Positions 34,830 through 42,602 of a stretch of DNA of 64,000 nucleotides are shown in pieces (the stretch's first letter is position 1; each line of letters starts with the position of its first letter). Position numbers and translations under genes: made by a program. The DNA is taken from NCBI RefSeq assembly GCF_000222485.1, contig NC_015914.1:3234501-3298500 (forward strand), in the 5' to 3' direction. Source of the stretch: Cyclobacterium marinum DSM 745. GTDB taxonomy: Bacteria; Bacteroidota; Bacteroidia; Cytophagales; Cyclobacteriaceae. The notes beneath the pieces are model-generated. The model made no database searches, was not told the DNA's origin, and saw only the letters and a program-made list of their open reading frames with translations.

Positions 34830-35429
34830 ATGAGAAATGTTAAAACCGGAGACTATGGTGCAGCAGTAGCAAAAATTGATGCCGCCAACGCAGAAGATCC
34901 AAACCTTGAAGAAGTAAAAGGAGAGAAAGTACCCAAAGAACTGTTGTATGGGAAGCGGATGGCCGACATGATGGAAGAAACTTACCCGGAAGCAAATGAA
35001 GTATTAAAGCTAGCTGCGAGAAGTCAGCATATTCGGCGTTGGGAAATTCCAAGGGATTCCTATCCTATGGACCGAAAAGGCTATTTGCTATGGAGAACCA
35101 ACCTCAAGGGGTTTCATGCCAATCTTGCCAAGGAAATCTTGGAAAGCAGCGGTTATGACGCTTCCGCATTACAAAAAATTGATGATTTAATTAATAAACG
35201 CAGATTGAAATCAGACCCTGAGACGCAGGCGCTGGAGGATGTGGTATGTCTGGTGTTTTTAAAATACTATTTTGATGACTTCATTGCGAAGCACGAAAAT
35301 GAGGAAGAAAAACTCATTGACATCCTACAGAAAACCTGGAAAAAGATGTCTCCAAAAGGCCATGAAAAAGCCTTGTCTTTAAACCACTCAGAGCGAGCAT
35401 TGGCTTTGATTAACAAGGCTTTGGCTTAG
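34830..35429 (+). CDS. DUF4202 family protein
   Basis: A 199-residue cytoplasmic protein matching the DUF4202 family: RMADMMEETYPEANEVLKLAARSQHIRRWEIPR, then YPMDRKGYLLWRTNLKGFHA, and later EDVVCLVFLKYYFDDF. The conserved His and Arg in AARSQHIRRWE and the His of GFHA, plus the acidic pair in EDVVCL, resemble an HD-domain metal site, suggesting a phosphohydrolase, but this is inference. A TTG at 34812 also opens the frame; ATG 34830 agrees with the family start. It converges on the TIM-barrel gene with a three-base gap. Its 5' side is repeat and gene debris, so the promoter may be new. Confidence 0.85.
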   Translation: MRNVKTGDYGAAVAKIDAANAEDPNLEEVKGEKVPKELLYGKRMADMMEETYPEANEVLKLAARSQHIRRWEIPRDSYPMDRKGYLLWRTNLKGFHANLAKEILESSGYDASALQKIDDLINKRRLKSDPETQALEDVVCLVFLKYYFDDFIAKHENEEEKLIDILQKTWKKMSPKGHEKALSLNHSERALALINKALA

Positions 35430-35432
35430 GCT

Positions 35433-36380
35433 TTATTTGTATTTTGCTGTTTTATAAACTTTTACATCTTTAGCGATAGCAGAAAGTATGGCTTCTTTAC
35501 TCATGGTTGGGTGCTTGTGGCCATGCTCAGCTCCCCCTAAGTCGTATTCACAATGTAGGATTTTAGGAAGACTGCCCATGAATCCTGGGTGCTCTTGTAA
35601 AAGTTCGAATTTCACATTTCCTTCTCCATAGGGAACATTGATAGGCCTGTCACCTTTGTCATCAACATTCCCCCAGACATAATCCTTTAGATCAAAACTT
35701 CTTATTTGATCACTGATCATGTGGAAAACATTTTCATATGATTGATAGCCTTCTACAGAGGCATGACGCAAATCAAACTGCACCCCTATATGATCAGGGT
35801 TGATATCTTTCAATAAATGGTAAATTTCCCAAACAGAACCTCCAATACGCCTTCCGGCATGGTTCTGATAATGGCCCGTTACCCCATGTTTCTCGTGCAA
35901 CTCAGCCAATTGCTTCATGGAAGCATTGAGGGATTTTAATTCCTTGATGATATTTTTGGTGGTAAATGGAAGATAGCCCATGCGGTAATCGGTGATTCCT
36001 TCGCCGGAAATGGTCCTAAGGAATTCATCCATATCAGCCATTTGATTGAGGTTCATTTCAGTGGTTAGTACCGGCCGCTTTAAGCCCAAAGTTTCACTCT
36101 TTCTGACAATTATGGGCAGCTTTTGCTTTATTTCACCCGTATTAAAAAAACCATTTTTCCTTACAGGTAAATCAACTCCGTCAAAGCCTAAAGATTTGAC
36201 CGTTTCAGGCACCTGCTCCAAAGGAAGCCATTGAAGGGCTTTTGTGAATAGGTAAAAAGGTGATGGAGCTGCTGCTTTCTTTGAGTCCGGCAATAGATTT
36301 TTTAAAAAGCCTAGTTGAGGAGTTAATATACCTGTTCCTGCTACAGTCATTATTTTCTTTACGGAAGATCTTCTGTTCAT
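35433..36380 (-). CDS. Exported sugar-phosphate isomerase/epimerase-type TIM barrel
   Basis: A 315-residue xylose-isomerase-like TIM-barrel protein. The N-terminus MNRRSSVKKIMTVAGTGIL has twin arginines followed by a hydrophobic stretch, so Tat export is likely, as for many Bacteroidota relatives. Barrel features are SLGFDGVDLPVR, NHAGRRIGGSVWEIYHLL and GVQFDLRHA with metal-ligand-type acidic and His residues, then SFDLKDYVWG and CEYDLGG near the C-terminus. The reaction is not known; relatives isomerise or epimerise sugars or act on inositols. Apparently monocistronic. Confidence 0.85.
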   Translation of the reverse strand: MNRRSSVKKIMTVAGTGILTPQLGFLKNLLPDSKKAAAPSPFYLFTKALQWLPLEQVPETVKSLGFDGVDLPVRKNGFFNTGEIKQKLPIIVRKSETLGLKRPVLTTEMNLNQMADMDEFLRTISGEGITDYRMGYLPFTTKNIIKELKSLNASMKQLAELHEKHGVTGHYQNHAGRRIGGSVWEIYHLLKDINPDHIGVQFDLRHASVEGYQSYENVFHMISDQIRSFDLKDYVWGNVDDKGDRPINVPYGEGNVKFELLQEHPGFMGSLPKILHCEYDLGGAEHGHKHPTMSKEAILSAIAKDVKVYKTAKYK

Positions 36381-36458
36381 TTGGGGCTTATTTGAATGTG
36401 TGATTATTTAGACAAGGTACTATTTTGCCCTCATTGTATCAATAATTTTTTCTTTAAC

Positions 36459-37124
36459 TTATGGCTTTTTAAAATCATGGATCATTTCTAAAGCAGGAGA
36501 AAGGCTCATGCCACCGGGATTTAGCCCCGGCTCACCTTCAGGTATTGATAAATTCAATGCTTCAAAATACTTTTCCCACACAGGGAATACTTGACCTGTG
36601 TCAGGATCCTTAAAGGTCATGGGTGGGGTTGCAAAAATCGGTTCGCCTCCATTTGCCTCCTTAAAAGAAAAATGGATCAACTCTGAACAATAATAGGCAT
36701 CATTTGCCAGATCAAAGGCATTGTCATAAGGCTTTCCGATCAGGGTTTTTCCATATCGAATGGCTTCCGGGATTAGCTGCTGGTATTCGGGCTTCAACCG
36801 ACCAATATGTACCTTTGGGACTTCCTTGGCATTGGTGTGACGGTATAAAAATTCTTTTAAAGGGGTGACTATAACCCCCTGGCTGTTGGCTTCCAGGACC
36901 TTCCACTCACCTTTAGTGCCGATCAAAATCCCATTGTGAGAAAAGGAGTGCCCTTCATACCCGGAGGTCACTTTTTTGATAGCTTCACAAAAATCACCAC
37001 AATCTCCATTTTGAAATAAAATATCCCCTTCTTTCCAATCTTCCCATGGTTCTTGACCAAATGCGCTTAAAAAACAGAAGTGAAAGAGGATTAGTAGTCC
37101 TGTTCTTAGTTTTTTGATTTTCAT
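36459..37124 (-). CDS. YiiX-like NlpC/P60-type (permuted papain fold) hydrolase, secreted
   Basis: A 221-residue protein with signal peptide ending FLSAFGQ. The permuted-papain pattern of the YiiX/DUF830 group is present: EGDILFQNGDCGDFCEAI, then SFSHNGILIG (His of the dyad), and, later in sequence, NDAYYCSELIHFSF where Cys would be the nucleophile and LIGKPYDNAFDL precedes it. These enzymes cleave amide or ester bonds, often at the envelope; the substrate is unknown. Start overlaps the stop of the small membrane gene upstream by four bases. Confidence 0.85.
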   Translation of the reverse strand: MKIKKLRTGLLILFHFCFLSAFGQEPWEDWKEGDILFQNGDCGDFCEAIKKVTSGYEGHSFSHNGILIGTKGEWKVLEANSQGVIVTPLKEFLYRHTNAKEVPKVHIGRLKPEYQQLIPEAIRYGKTLIGKPYDNAFDLANDAYYCSELIHFSFKEANGGEPIFATPPMTFKDPDTGQVFPVWEKYFEALNLSIPEGEPGLNPGGMSLSPALEMIHDFKKP

Positions 37125-37408
37125 ACCAGCATGAAAAAGAGCAAGGATACGGCCAAAATTAAGGTCATCTTTTTGGCTTTTTCTTTTTGTGGAGCACTTA
37201 TTTTTTTTCTGCGAAGGACCAGCACAGCAAGGCTTAAGCCCAGCAACTGCAGGCCTATGGCCAGGCCGGCAAACCAGCCCGCGTAAGCAATGGTAGGCTG
37301 TAACAATGCCTTAACCACCAAGGGTGTCAATCCAAAAAGTATGCCCGCCATTCCGGACTGGAAGGATAGCTTTAACAAGTCTTCAGCTCCTTTTTGATTT
37401 AAGTTCAT
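37121..37408 (-). CDS. Small membrane protein, three predicted helices
   Basis: A 95-residue hydrophobic protein with helices at about residues 17-37, 42-62 and 79-95, and a basic loop (RRKKISAPQKEKAKK) between the last two. No family recognised. Four-base overlaps on both sides (ATGA at 37121-37124 with the YiiX-like gene, 37405-37408 with the PolX-like gene) show that it belongs to a tightly coupled three-gene unit. That arrangement is the best evidence for it being real. Confidence 0.75.
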   Translation of the reverse strand: MNLNQKGAEDLLKLSFQSGMAGILFGLTPLVVKALLQPTIAYAGWFAGLAIGLQLLGLSLAVLVLRRKKISAPQKEKAKKMTLILAVSLLFFMLV

Positions 37409-39108
37409 TGTTTTTTTCTTTTCCTGTCCTCAAAATAGTTGGCCAATTCTTCTCTGCTCTTTGTGTTTAGGGTCATCGCTTTGGTCAATCCTCCTTTTCT
37501 ACCGACAATAACGCCAAATTTCATATGGGCTACACCGGCTTTTTCATGCGCATCCGGGTTGATAGAGAGAAGCACTCCTTTGTCCATGGCATACCTGACC
37601 CATCGCCAATCAAGGTCTAATCTCCATGGGTTGGCATTAATTTCTATGACCACATCATGCACTGCACAGGCATCAATAACCGCACGATGATCGATGGGGT
37701 AACCCTCTCTTCGTAATAGAAGCCTACCTGTGGGGTGACCTAAAATCGTGGTAAAGGGGTTTTCAATGGCTTTGAGTAAGCGTGCAGTAGCCTTGTTGAT
37801 ATCCATACTCAAGCCGGAATGAACAGAAGCCACCACATAATCAAACGTGGCCAATACCTCATCTGAATAATCCAGGCTCCCGTCTGTGAGGATGTCGCTT
37901 TCTATTCCCTTAAAAACGCGAAAAGGTTTCAATGATTCATTGATACTATCAATTTCTTGGTGTTGCTTGTAAATGCGGTCTTCATCCAGTCCATTGGCAT
38001 AAAAAGCTGAGCGACTATGATCAGCAATGCCGAAATATTCGTAGCCCTCTGATTGGCAAAATGCTGACATTTCCAGCAGTGTATTTTTCCCATCACTGTA
38101 AGTGGAGTGGTTGTGTAATGGGCCTTTTAGGTCTTCGAGGGTCAGTAGTTCATCCAAAGTATTTGTTTTTACCCAGTCAAGTTCCCCGGTACCTTCCCTC
38201 AATGGTGCAGGGATATAAGGAAGGCCTGCAGCTTCATAAGCCAGCTCCTCGGTTTCAAATTTCCCCTTGTAAAACAATTCTCCAAGTGGCAGCCCATTTT
38301 CCGTAGGATTTAATAAGTGGGCTTTGGAAGCAGATTTTAAAAGTTTTTGTTTAATAAAATCCTTAGTTGGCACAATGGTGATAAGCAGATGAATTTCCGG
38401 TTCCTCCAGTTGTCCTTCCCAGCGGTAGGGACTCATTTTGGACTTGTTTTGCTTTATCCCATTGACTTTATTTATTCTAGCAAGGCTTTCTTTTGGATCA
38501 TCCGATCCAATTAGAAATGTCAGGCCTTCTATTATTTCTGCTTCCATTTCAAAACTCCCCACCATGGCAACTTTGTCTTTAGCAAGACTTTCAGTAAGTC
38601 TATTAAAAAGGGCTTTGGCTGTTTGTTCGATATCTGCATACAACCATTTTCCTTGGTTGGAAGCTTTGTATTCAAGGGCTTGAATAATGCTGTCCTGGGT
38701 TTTTTGTCCAAAGCCTTTGATTTTGGCTACCTGTCCCGATTGGCAGGCTTCCATTAATTCATGGGTGGAGGTGATGTTAAGTTCTTTCCACAGTGTTTTT
38801 ATTTTTTTAGGACCGAGCCCTTTAATTTCCAGAATTTCCAGGATTCCTTTAGGCGTTTGTTCCAGAAGTTTATCCAAAAGCTCATGGCTACCGGCCTCTT
38901 GAATAGAGAGAATGGCCTCTGCGATTCCTTTACCTATAGCGGGGAATTTCTGAAGTTCGTCCAGGTTTAGGTTAGCCAGTGGCTTGCCTTCTCTTTCAAT
39001 ACTGTTAATGGCAGATTGATATCCCCTGATTTTAAATGCATTTTCTCCATGCAATTCCATCAATTGCAAGGTTAATTTAAGGGTCTTGACAATTTGTTTA
39101 TTATCCAA
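37405..39108 (-). CDS. PolX-like protein: helix-hairpin-helix, degenerate polymerase-beta domain, intact PHP phosphoesterase
   Basis: 567 residues in the bacterial PolX layout. Helix-hairpin-helix segments at 45-140 (FPAIGKGIAEAI, IKGLGPKKI, IKGFGQKT) match. The nucleotidyltransferase motif expected as GSxRRxxETxGDxD reads GSFEMEAEIIEGLTFLI at 184-200, so both catalytic aspartates and the arginines are lost; the third aspartate region reads PEIHLLITIV. From 331 the PHP domain is complete: LHNHSTYSDG, IADHS, GIESDI, VASVHS, GHPTGR, INANP and NPDAH. It therefore probably lacks polymerase activity but keeps the 3'-5' exonuclease or phosphoesterase activity known for PolX PHP domains. First gene of a coupled unit. 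Confidence 0.9.
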   Translation of the reverse strand: MDNKQIVKTLKLTLQLMELHGENAFKIRGYQSAINSIEREGKPLANLNLDELQKFPAIGKGIAEAILSIQEAGSHELLDKLLEQTPKGILEILEIKGLGPKKIKTLWKELNITSTHELMEACQSGQVAKIKGFGQKTQDSIIQALEYKASNQGKWLYADIEQTAKALFNRLTESLAKDKVAMVGSFEMEAEIIEGLTFLIGSDDPKESLARINKVNGIKQNKSKMSPYRWEGQLEEPEIHLLITIVPTKDFIKQKLLKSASKAHLLNPTENGLPLGELFYKGKFETEELAYEAAGLPYIPAPLREGTGELDWVKTNTLDELLTLEDLKGPLHNHSTYSDGKNTLLEMSAFCQSEGYEYFGIADHSRSAFYANGLDEDRIYKQHQEIDSINESLKPFRVFKGIESDILTDGSLDYSDEVLATFDYVVASVHSGLSMDINKATARLLKAIENPFTTILGHPTGRLLLRREGYPIDHRAVIDACAVHDVVIEINANPWRLDLDWRWVRYAMDKGVLLSINPDAHEKAGVAHMKFGVIVGRKGGLTKAMTLNTKSREELANYFEDRKRKKQ

Positions 39109-39426
39109 GGTGTTTTTAGATCTGTTGAGTACCCGACAAATGTCCTAAATAATTGTTTCAAAATAAAATCATAAGTCTTATCTTATGGAGTAAATCAAAG
39201 GATCAATGGAGATAGTTGATCAACCGTTACTGCCAACATGCCCTTTTGTTGACTGCTTATTAAAAAATGATTTGCACATTGGCTAATTTAGGTTTGCCAT
39301 TATAAGTTGGAAAGCTGCAAAATTTCACTTAACCGGTGCCAGAAGAATGGAATTGATGTCAAATATTGGAACAATTAACAGGAGGGCAAAGTTTGGTAAG
39401 TGATCAGCAAATAAAACCCTAGAGGA
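39109..39426. other. Intergenic region, no gene seen
   Basis: 318 bases between divergent genes. No open frame of note, no clear TAnnTTTG element and no strong hairpin were seen. Confidence 0.5.
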
Positions 39427-41016
39427 ATGTTAAAACGAACCCTATTAACCACTGTAGTCTACTTGCTTTTACTGGGAATAACAATTGGGCAAGTTCAATT
39501 TACGCAAAGGTTTGAGGTAGAATCTCACTGGGCAGACGACGACTTTTATGTATTGCCTACCGAAAGAGGAGTTGTGGGATTTCGAATGAAAGCTGAAAAT
39601 GCTTACGGAAGAAAAGATCGGTTTCAATATTTTACCGCAGACTTTCAGTTGAGTGCAGAAAAGCCACTTGAAAGAGAGTTGGATGATTTCTATGAATTGG
39701 TGGGCTTTGATCTTGATAGGGACTTATTGTATGTATTGTTCAATAAAGGATCTCAATACGATGATGAAAAAGCTATTTTTGAAATAGATATTGATAGCCG
39801 AAAGCTTAAGGAGCTTGAGCTTACCAGTATTTTAGAAATGGAACTTCAGGATTTTTTGGTTTTTAACAAAAAGGCTGTTTTTATGGGAAAGTACGATTAC
39901 CGCCCTGTGATCCAGATATTCGATATTGATACTGAGGAAGTGGTAACGGTGCCCGGTCTTTTTGAAAAGGATGCGAGGATTTTACAAATGAGGAAGGATC
40001 CAGAGTTGAATGTATTTGATGTGGTGATGACAAGAAGGGATGCCTTCAAAAATAAAATAGTTTCCATATTGACCTACGACACAGATGGCAACAAGCTTAG
40101 GGAAGTGAAAATTGATGACTTGGGCGATCCATCTATGGAGATTGTTGAAGGACTATTGACTTCCTCAAACAATTATAAGCAGGCCTTGATTGGGCCCTAT
40201 GGCTTAAAGAAAAAAGAGGCCTATCAAGGTTTGTATTTTACGAAAATCAATGAATTTGGTGAGTATACCAATAGCTTTTATGATATTACTGATTTTGAAA
40301 ATTTTTACAATTACCTCCCGGAAAAAGCCCGTGAAAAGAGATGGAAACGCATTGAAAGAAGAGCTGAAAAGGGCAAAAATAACCCTATCAGAAATGTGTT
40401 AGTTACAAGAGAAATTCAATCCTCTAATGGGTTGTACTTGGTTTACAATGATCATTTTATTTCATCTTCATCAAGGTATGCCCCAAGGGATGGGGTGTAC
40501 GTTAGTAATTTTTACCGATTGAACCCCATGATGGGAGGATATGGAGGTTTTTACAATCCTTTATGGCTAGACCCCAGGTTTAGAGGATCTCAGACAATTG
40601 ATCAATATAAGTTTTTGTCTGCGCAATTTATTTTACTTAATGCAGATGGGGAAATCCTTTGGGAAAATGCCGTAAACTTGGATAACGCAAGTAAAGCTGA
40701 CCCGATGAAATATGGAGAATTGGTATTTGATGGGGACAATTTATTTTACATGTACCTTGAGGAAGAAAAATTGATGCTTAGCCAGATAAAGGAGGGAGAA
40801 GTCATAATGGAAAATGAACCCTTTGAAATTGAACTAGTCAATGAAAATGAAAGAATAGCGGAGACAAGAGAGAAAAGTTTGCAGCTAATTTGGTGGTATG
40901 ACAATTATTATCTTTTAAGTGGCAAGCAAAGGATAAGGTTCCAGAGAGAAGATGGCAGAGAAAAAAGTAGGGAAGTCAATTTTTTTACTAAAATAAAAGT
41001 GGATGATTTTATATAG
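39427..41016 (+). CDS. Secreted protein of unknown function, beta-rich
   Basis: 529 residues with an N-terminal signal (TTVVYLLLLGITIGQ, cleavage after Gly-Gln). The mature sequence is a series of strand-like blocks with acidic turns (YVLPTERGVVGFRMKAEN, LDDFYELVGFDLDRDLLYVL, VFMGKYDYRPVIQIFDIDTEE), suggesting a beta-propeller or similar all-beta fold, plus a basic helical insert (PEKAREKRWKRIERRAEKG) near residue 300 and an aromatic/Gly-rich stretch (NPMMGGYGGFYNPLWLDP) near 370. No lipobox, no T9SS C-terminal domain. No family recognised. It precedes pyrR, but a promoter separates them. Confidence 0.75.
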   Translation: MLKRTLLTTVVYLLLLGITIGQVQFTQRFEVESHWADDDFYVLPTERGVVGFRMKAENAYGRKDRFQYFTADFQLSAEKPLERELDDFYELVGFDLDRDLLYVLFNKGSQYDDEKAIFEIDIDSRKLKELELTSILEMELQDFLVFNKKAVFMGKYDYRPVIQIFDIDTEEVVTVPGLFEKDARILQMRKDPELNVFDVVMTRRDAFKNKIVSILTYDTDGNKLREVKIDDLGDPSMEIVEGLLTSSNNYKQALIGPYGLKKKEAYQGLYFTKINEFGEYTNSFYDITDFENFYNYLPEKAREKRWKRIERRAEKGKNNPIRNVLVTREIQSSNGLYLVYNDHFISSSSRYAPRDGVYVSNFYRLNPMMGGYGGFYNPLWLDPRFRGSQTIDQYKFLSAQFILLNADGEILWENAVNLDNASKADPMKYGELVFDGDNLFYMYLEEEKLMLSQIKEGEVIMENEPFEIELVNENERIAETREKSLQLIWWYDNYYLLSGKQRIRFQREDGREKSREVNFFTKIKVDDFI

Positions 41017-41043
41017 AGCCATTAAGCCCCAATAAATAATTTA

Positions 41044-41051
41044 TATATTTG
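41044..41051 (+). promoter_or_regulatory. Minus-7 element of the pyrR-pyrB unit
   Basis: TATATTTG matches TAnnTTTG. Transcription should begin near 41057, only about ten bases before ATG 41067, leaving no room for a leader attenuator. Confidence 0.6.
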
Positions 41052-41066
41052 CCTCAAATTTTAATC

Positions 41067-41618
41067 ATGCAAAAAAGACTTGTTCTTGACCAAACCCAAA
41101 TATCACTTACCATCAGTAGGTTTTGTCATCAATTGATAGAAAACCATGATGATTTTGATAATACGGTTCTTTTAGGTCTTCAACCACGAGGAGCATTGGT
41201 GCTGGATAAAATCATCCAGCGCATGCAGGAAATCCAAAATATTTCTTTAAAATATGGGTATTTGGATGCCACCTTTCATCGAGATGATTTTAGAAGGAGA
41301 GACCTTCCCTTAAGGGCAAATGAAACTAAAATTGATTTTTTAATCGAAAATAAAAAAGTTGTTTTAGTGGACGATGTACTCTACAAGGGCCGGTCTGTTA
41401 GGGCAGCAATGGATGCAATGATAGCTTTTGGCAGACCTCAAAAGGTGGAATTGATGGTGCTTATTGACCGTAAATTTACCAGAGATTTCCCTATTCAGCC
41501 GGATTACTGCGGGCGACAGGTCAATACCTTGGAAAGCCAGTATGTAAGCGTTGAGTGGCAAAATAAGGGTTTTGAAAAGGATGCCATTTGGATCACTGAA
41601 AAAGAAAGTAACGAATAG
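41067..41618 (+). CDS. pyrR: PyrR-type uracil phosphoribosyltransferase/regulator
   Basis: 183 residues of the PRTase type I fold. LLGLQPRGALVLDKI gives the early loop, GYLDATFHRDDFRRRDLP is the PyrR-specific hood (in Bacillus it contacts UMP and RNA), and VVLVDDVLYKGRSVRAAMDAM is the PRPP loop. The family binds pyr mRNA leaders in Firmicutes to promote termination and also has weak UPRT activity. Here no leader structure precedes the gene, so the regulatory role is open. A TTG 18 bases upstream is in frame but is part of the promoter element. Three bases from the pyrB start. Confidence 0.92.
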   Translation: MQKRLVLDQTQISLTISRFCHQLIENHDDFDNTVLLGLQPRGALVLDKIIQRMQEIQNISLKYGYLDATFHRDDFRRRDLPLRANETKIDFLIENKKVVLVDDVLYKGRSVRAAMDAMIAFGRPQKVELMVLIDRKFTRDFPIQPDYCGRQVNTLESQYVSVEWQNKGFEKDAIWITEKESNE

Positions 41619-41620
41619 CA

Positions 41621-42544
41621 ATGGAGCAGCTTAGTACCAGACATTTATTGGGCATAAAAGACCTGAGCCCTGCAGATATTCAATTGATTTTTGAAACAGC
41701 GGATAATTTCAAAGACATATTGAACAGGCCAATAAAAAAAGTCCCATCTCTAAGAGATATAACCATTGCCAACGTTTTTTTTGAAAATTCTACAAGGACA
41801 AAGCTTTCCTTTGAGTTGGCGGAGAAAAGACTTTCAGCCGATGTAGTCAACTTTGCATCAGCAAGTAGTTCTGTAAAAAAAGGAGAAACGCTGATAGATA
41901 CGGTCAATAATATTTTGGCCATGAAAGTAGACATGGTCGTTATGAGGCATTCCAGTCCCGGAGCGCCTCATTTTTTATCCAAGCACATTGGCGCCAATAT
42001 CGTCAATGCCGGGGATGGAACCCATGAGCACCCCACCCAAGCTTTGTTAGACTCTTTTTCTATCAGAGAAAAACTCGGGGATGTAGCTGGTAAAAAAGTA
42101 GCCATTATTGGAGATATTTTGCATTCAAGGGTAGCTTTATCCAATATTTTCTGCCTTCAAAAGCTTGGGGCAGAAGTAATGGTTTGCGGACCGGTGACTT
42201 TATTGCCCAAATACATTGCAGATTTAGGTGTGAAGGTGGAACATGATGTGTTCAAGGCTTTGCAATGGTGTGATGTAGCCAATGTGCTCAGAATTCAATT
42301 GGAAAGGCAGCAAATTAAATATTTCCCTTCCCTTAGAGAATACTCCCTTTTTTATGGGATCAATAGGGAATTGTTAAACAGGCTAGATAAAGAAATTGTA
42401 ATCATGCACCCTGGCCCTATCAATAGAGGCGTAGAATTGAATTCTGATGTTGCAGATTCAGAACATGCCATTATCCTACAACAAGTAGAAAATGGCGTGG
42501 CCATTAGAATGGCGGTACTGTATTTGCTTGCAGGTGTGAAATGA
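41621..42544 (+). CDS. pyrB: Aspartate carbamoyltransferase catalytic subunit
   Basis: Condenses carbamoyl phosphate with aspartate, the committed step of pyrimidine synthesis. 307 residues, catalytic-chain length. Motifs: FFENSTRTKLSFELAEKRL (carbamoyl-P site STRT), HEHPTQALLDSFSIRE, the aspartate-domain GDILHSRVALSN and MHPGPINRGVE. No regulatory chain pyrI is adjacent, so this enzyme is the catalytic trimer type associated with PyrR-containing operons. It follows pyrR by two bases and probably shares its transcript. Confidence 0.97.
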   Translation: MEQLSTRHLLGIKDLSPADIQLIFETADNFKDILNRPIKKVPSLRDITIANVFFENSTRTKLSFELAEKRLSADVVNFASASSSVKKGETLIDTVNNILAMKVDMVVMRHSSPGAPHFLSKHIGANIVNAGDGTHEHPTQALLDSFSIREKLGDVAGKKVAIIGDILHSRVALSNIFCLQKLGAEVMVCGPVTLLPKYIADLGVKVEHDVFKALQWCDVANVLRIQLERQQIKYFPSLREYSLFYGINRELLNRLDKEIVIMHPGPINRGVELNSDVADSEHAIILQQVENGVAIRMAVLYLLAGVK

Positions 42545-42602
42545 TGGCTCAATTGGCAGCCTCCTTTTATCTATCATTTTAAAAAGTTTTAAAAATAAGT
42601 CC

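Noticed and set aside
37405..39108. Call as an active DNA polymerase X
   Set aside because: The catalytic carboxylates of the polymerase domain cannot be found; only the PHP and helix-hairpin-helix parts are intact.
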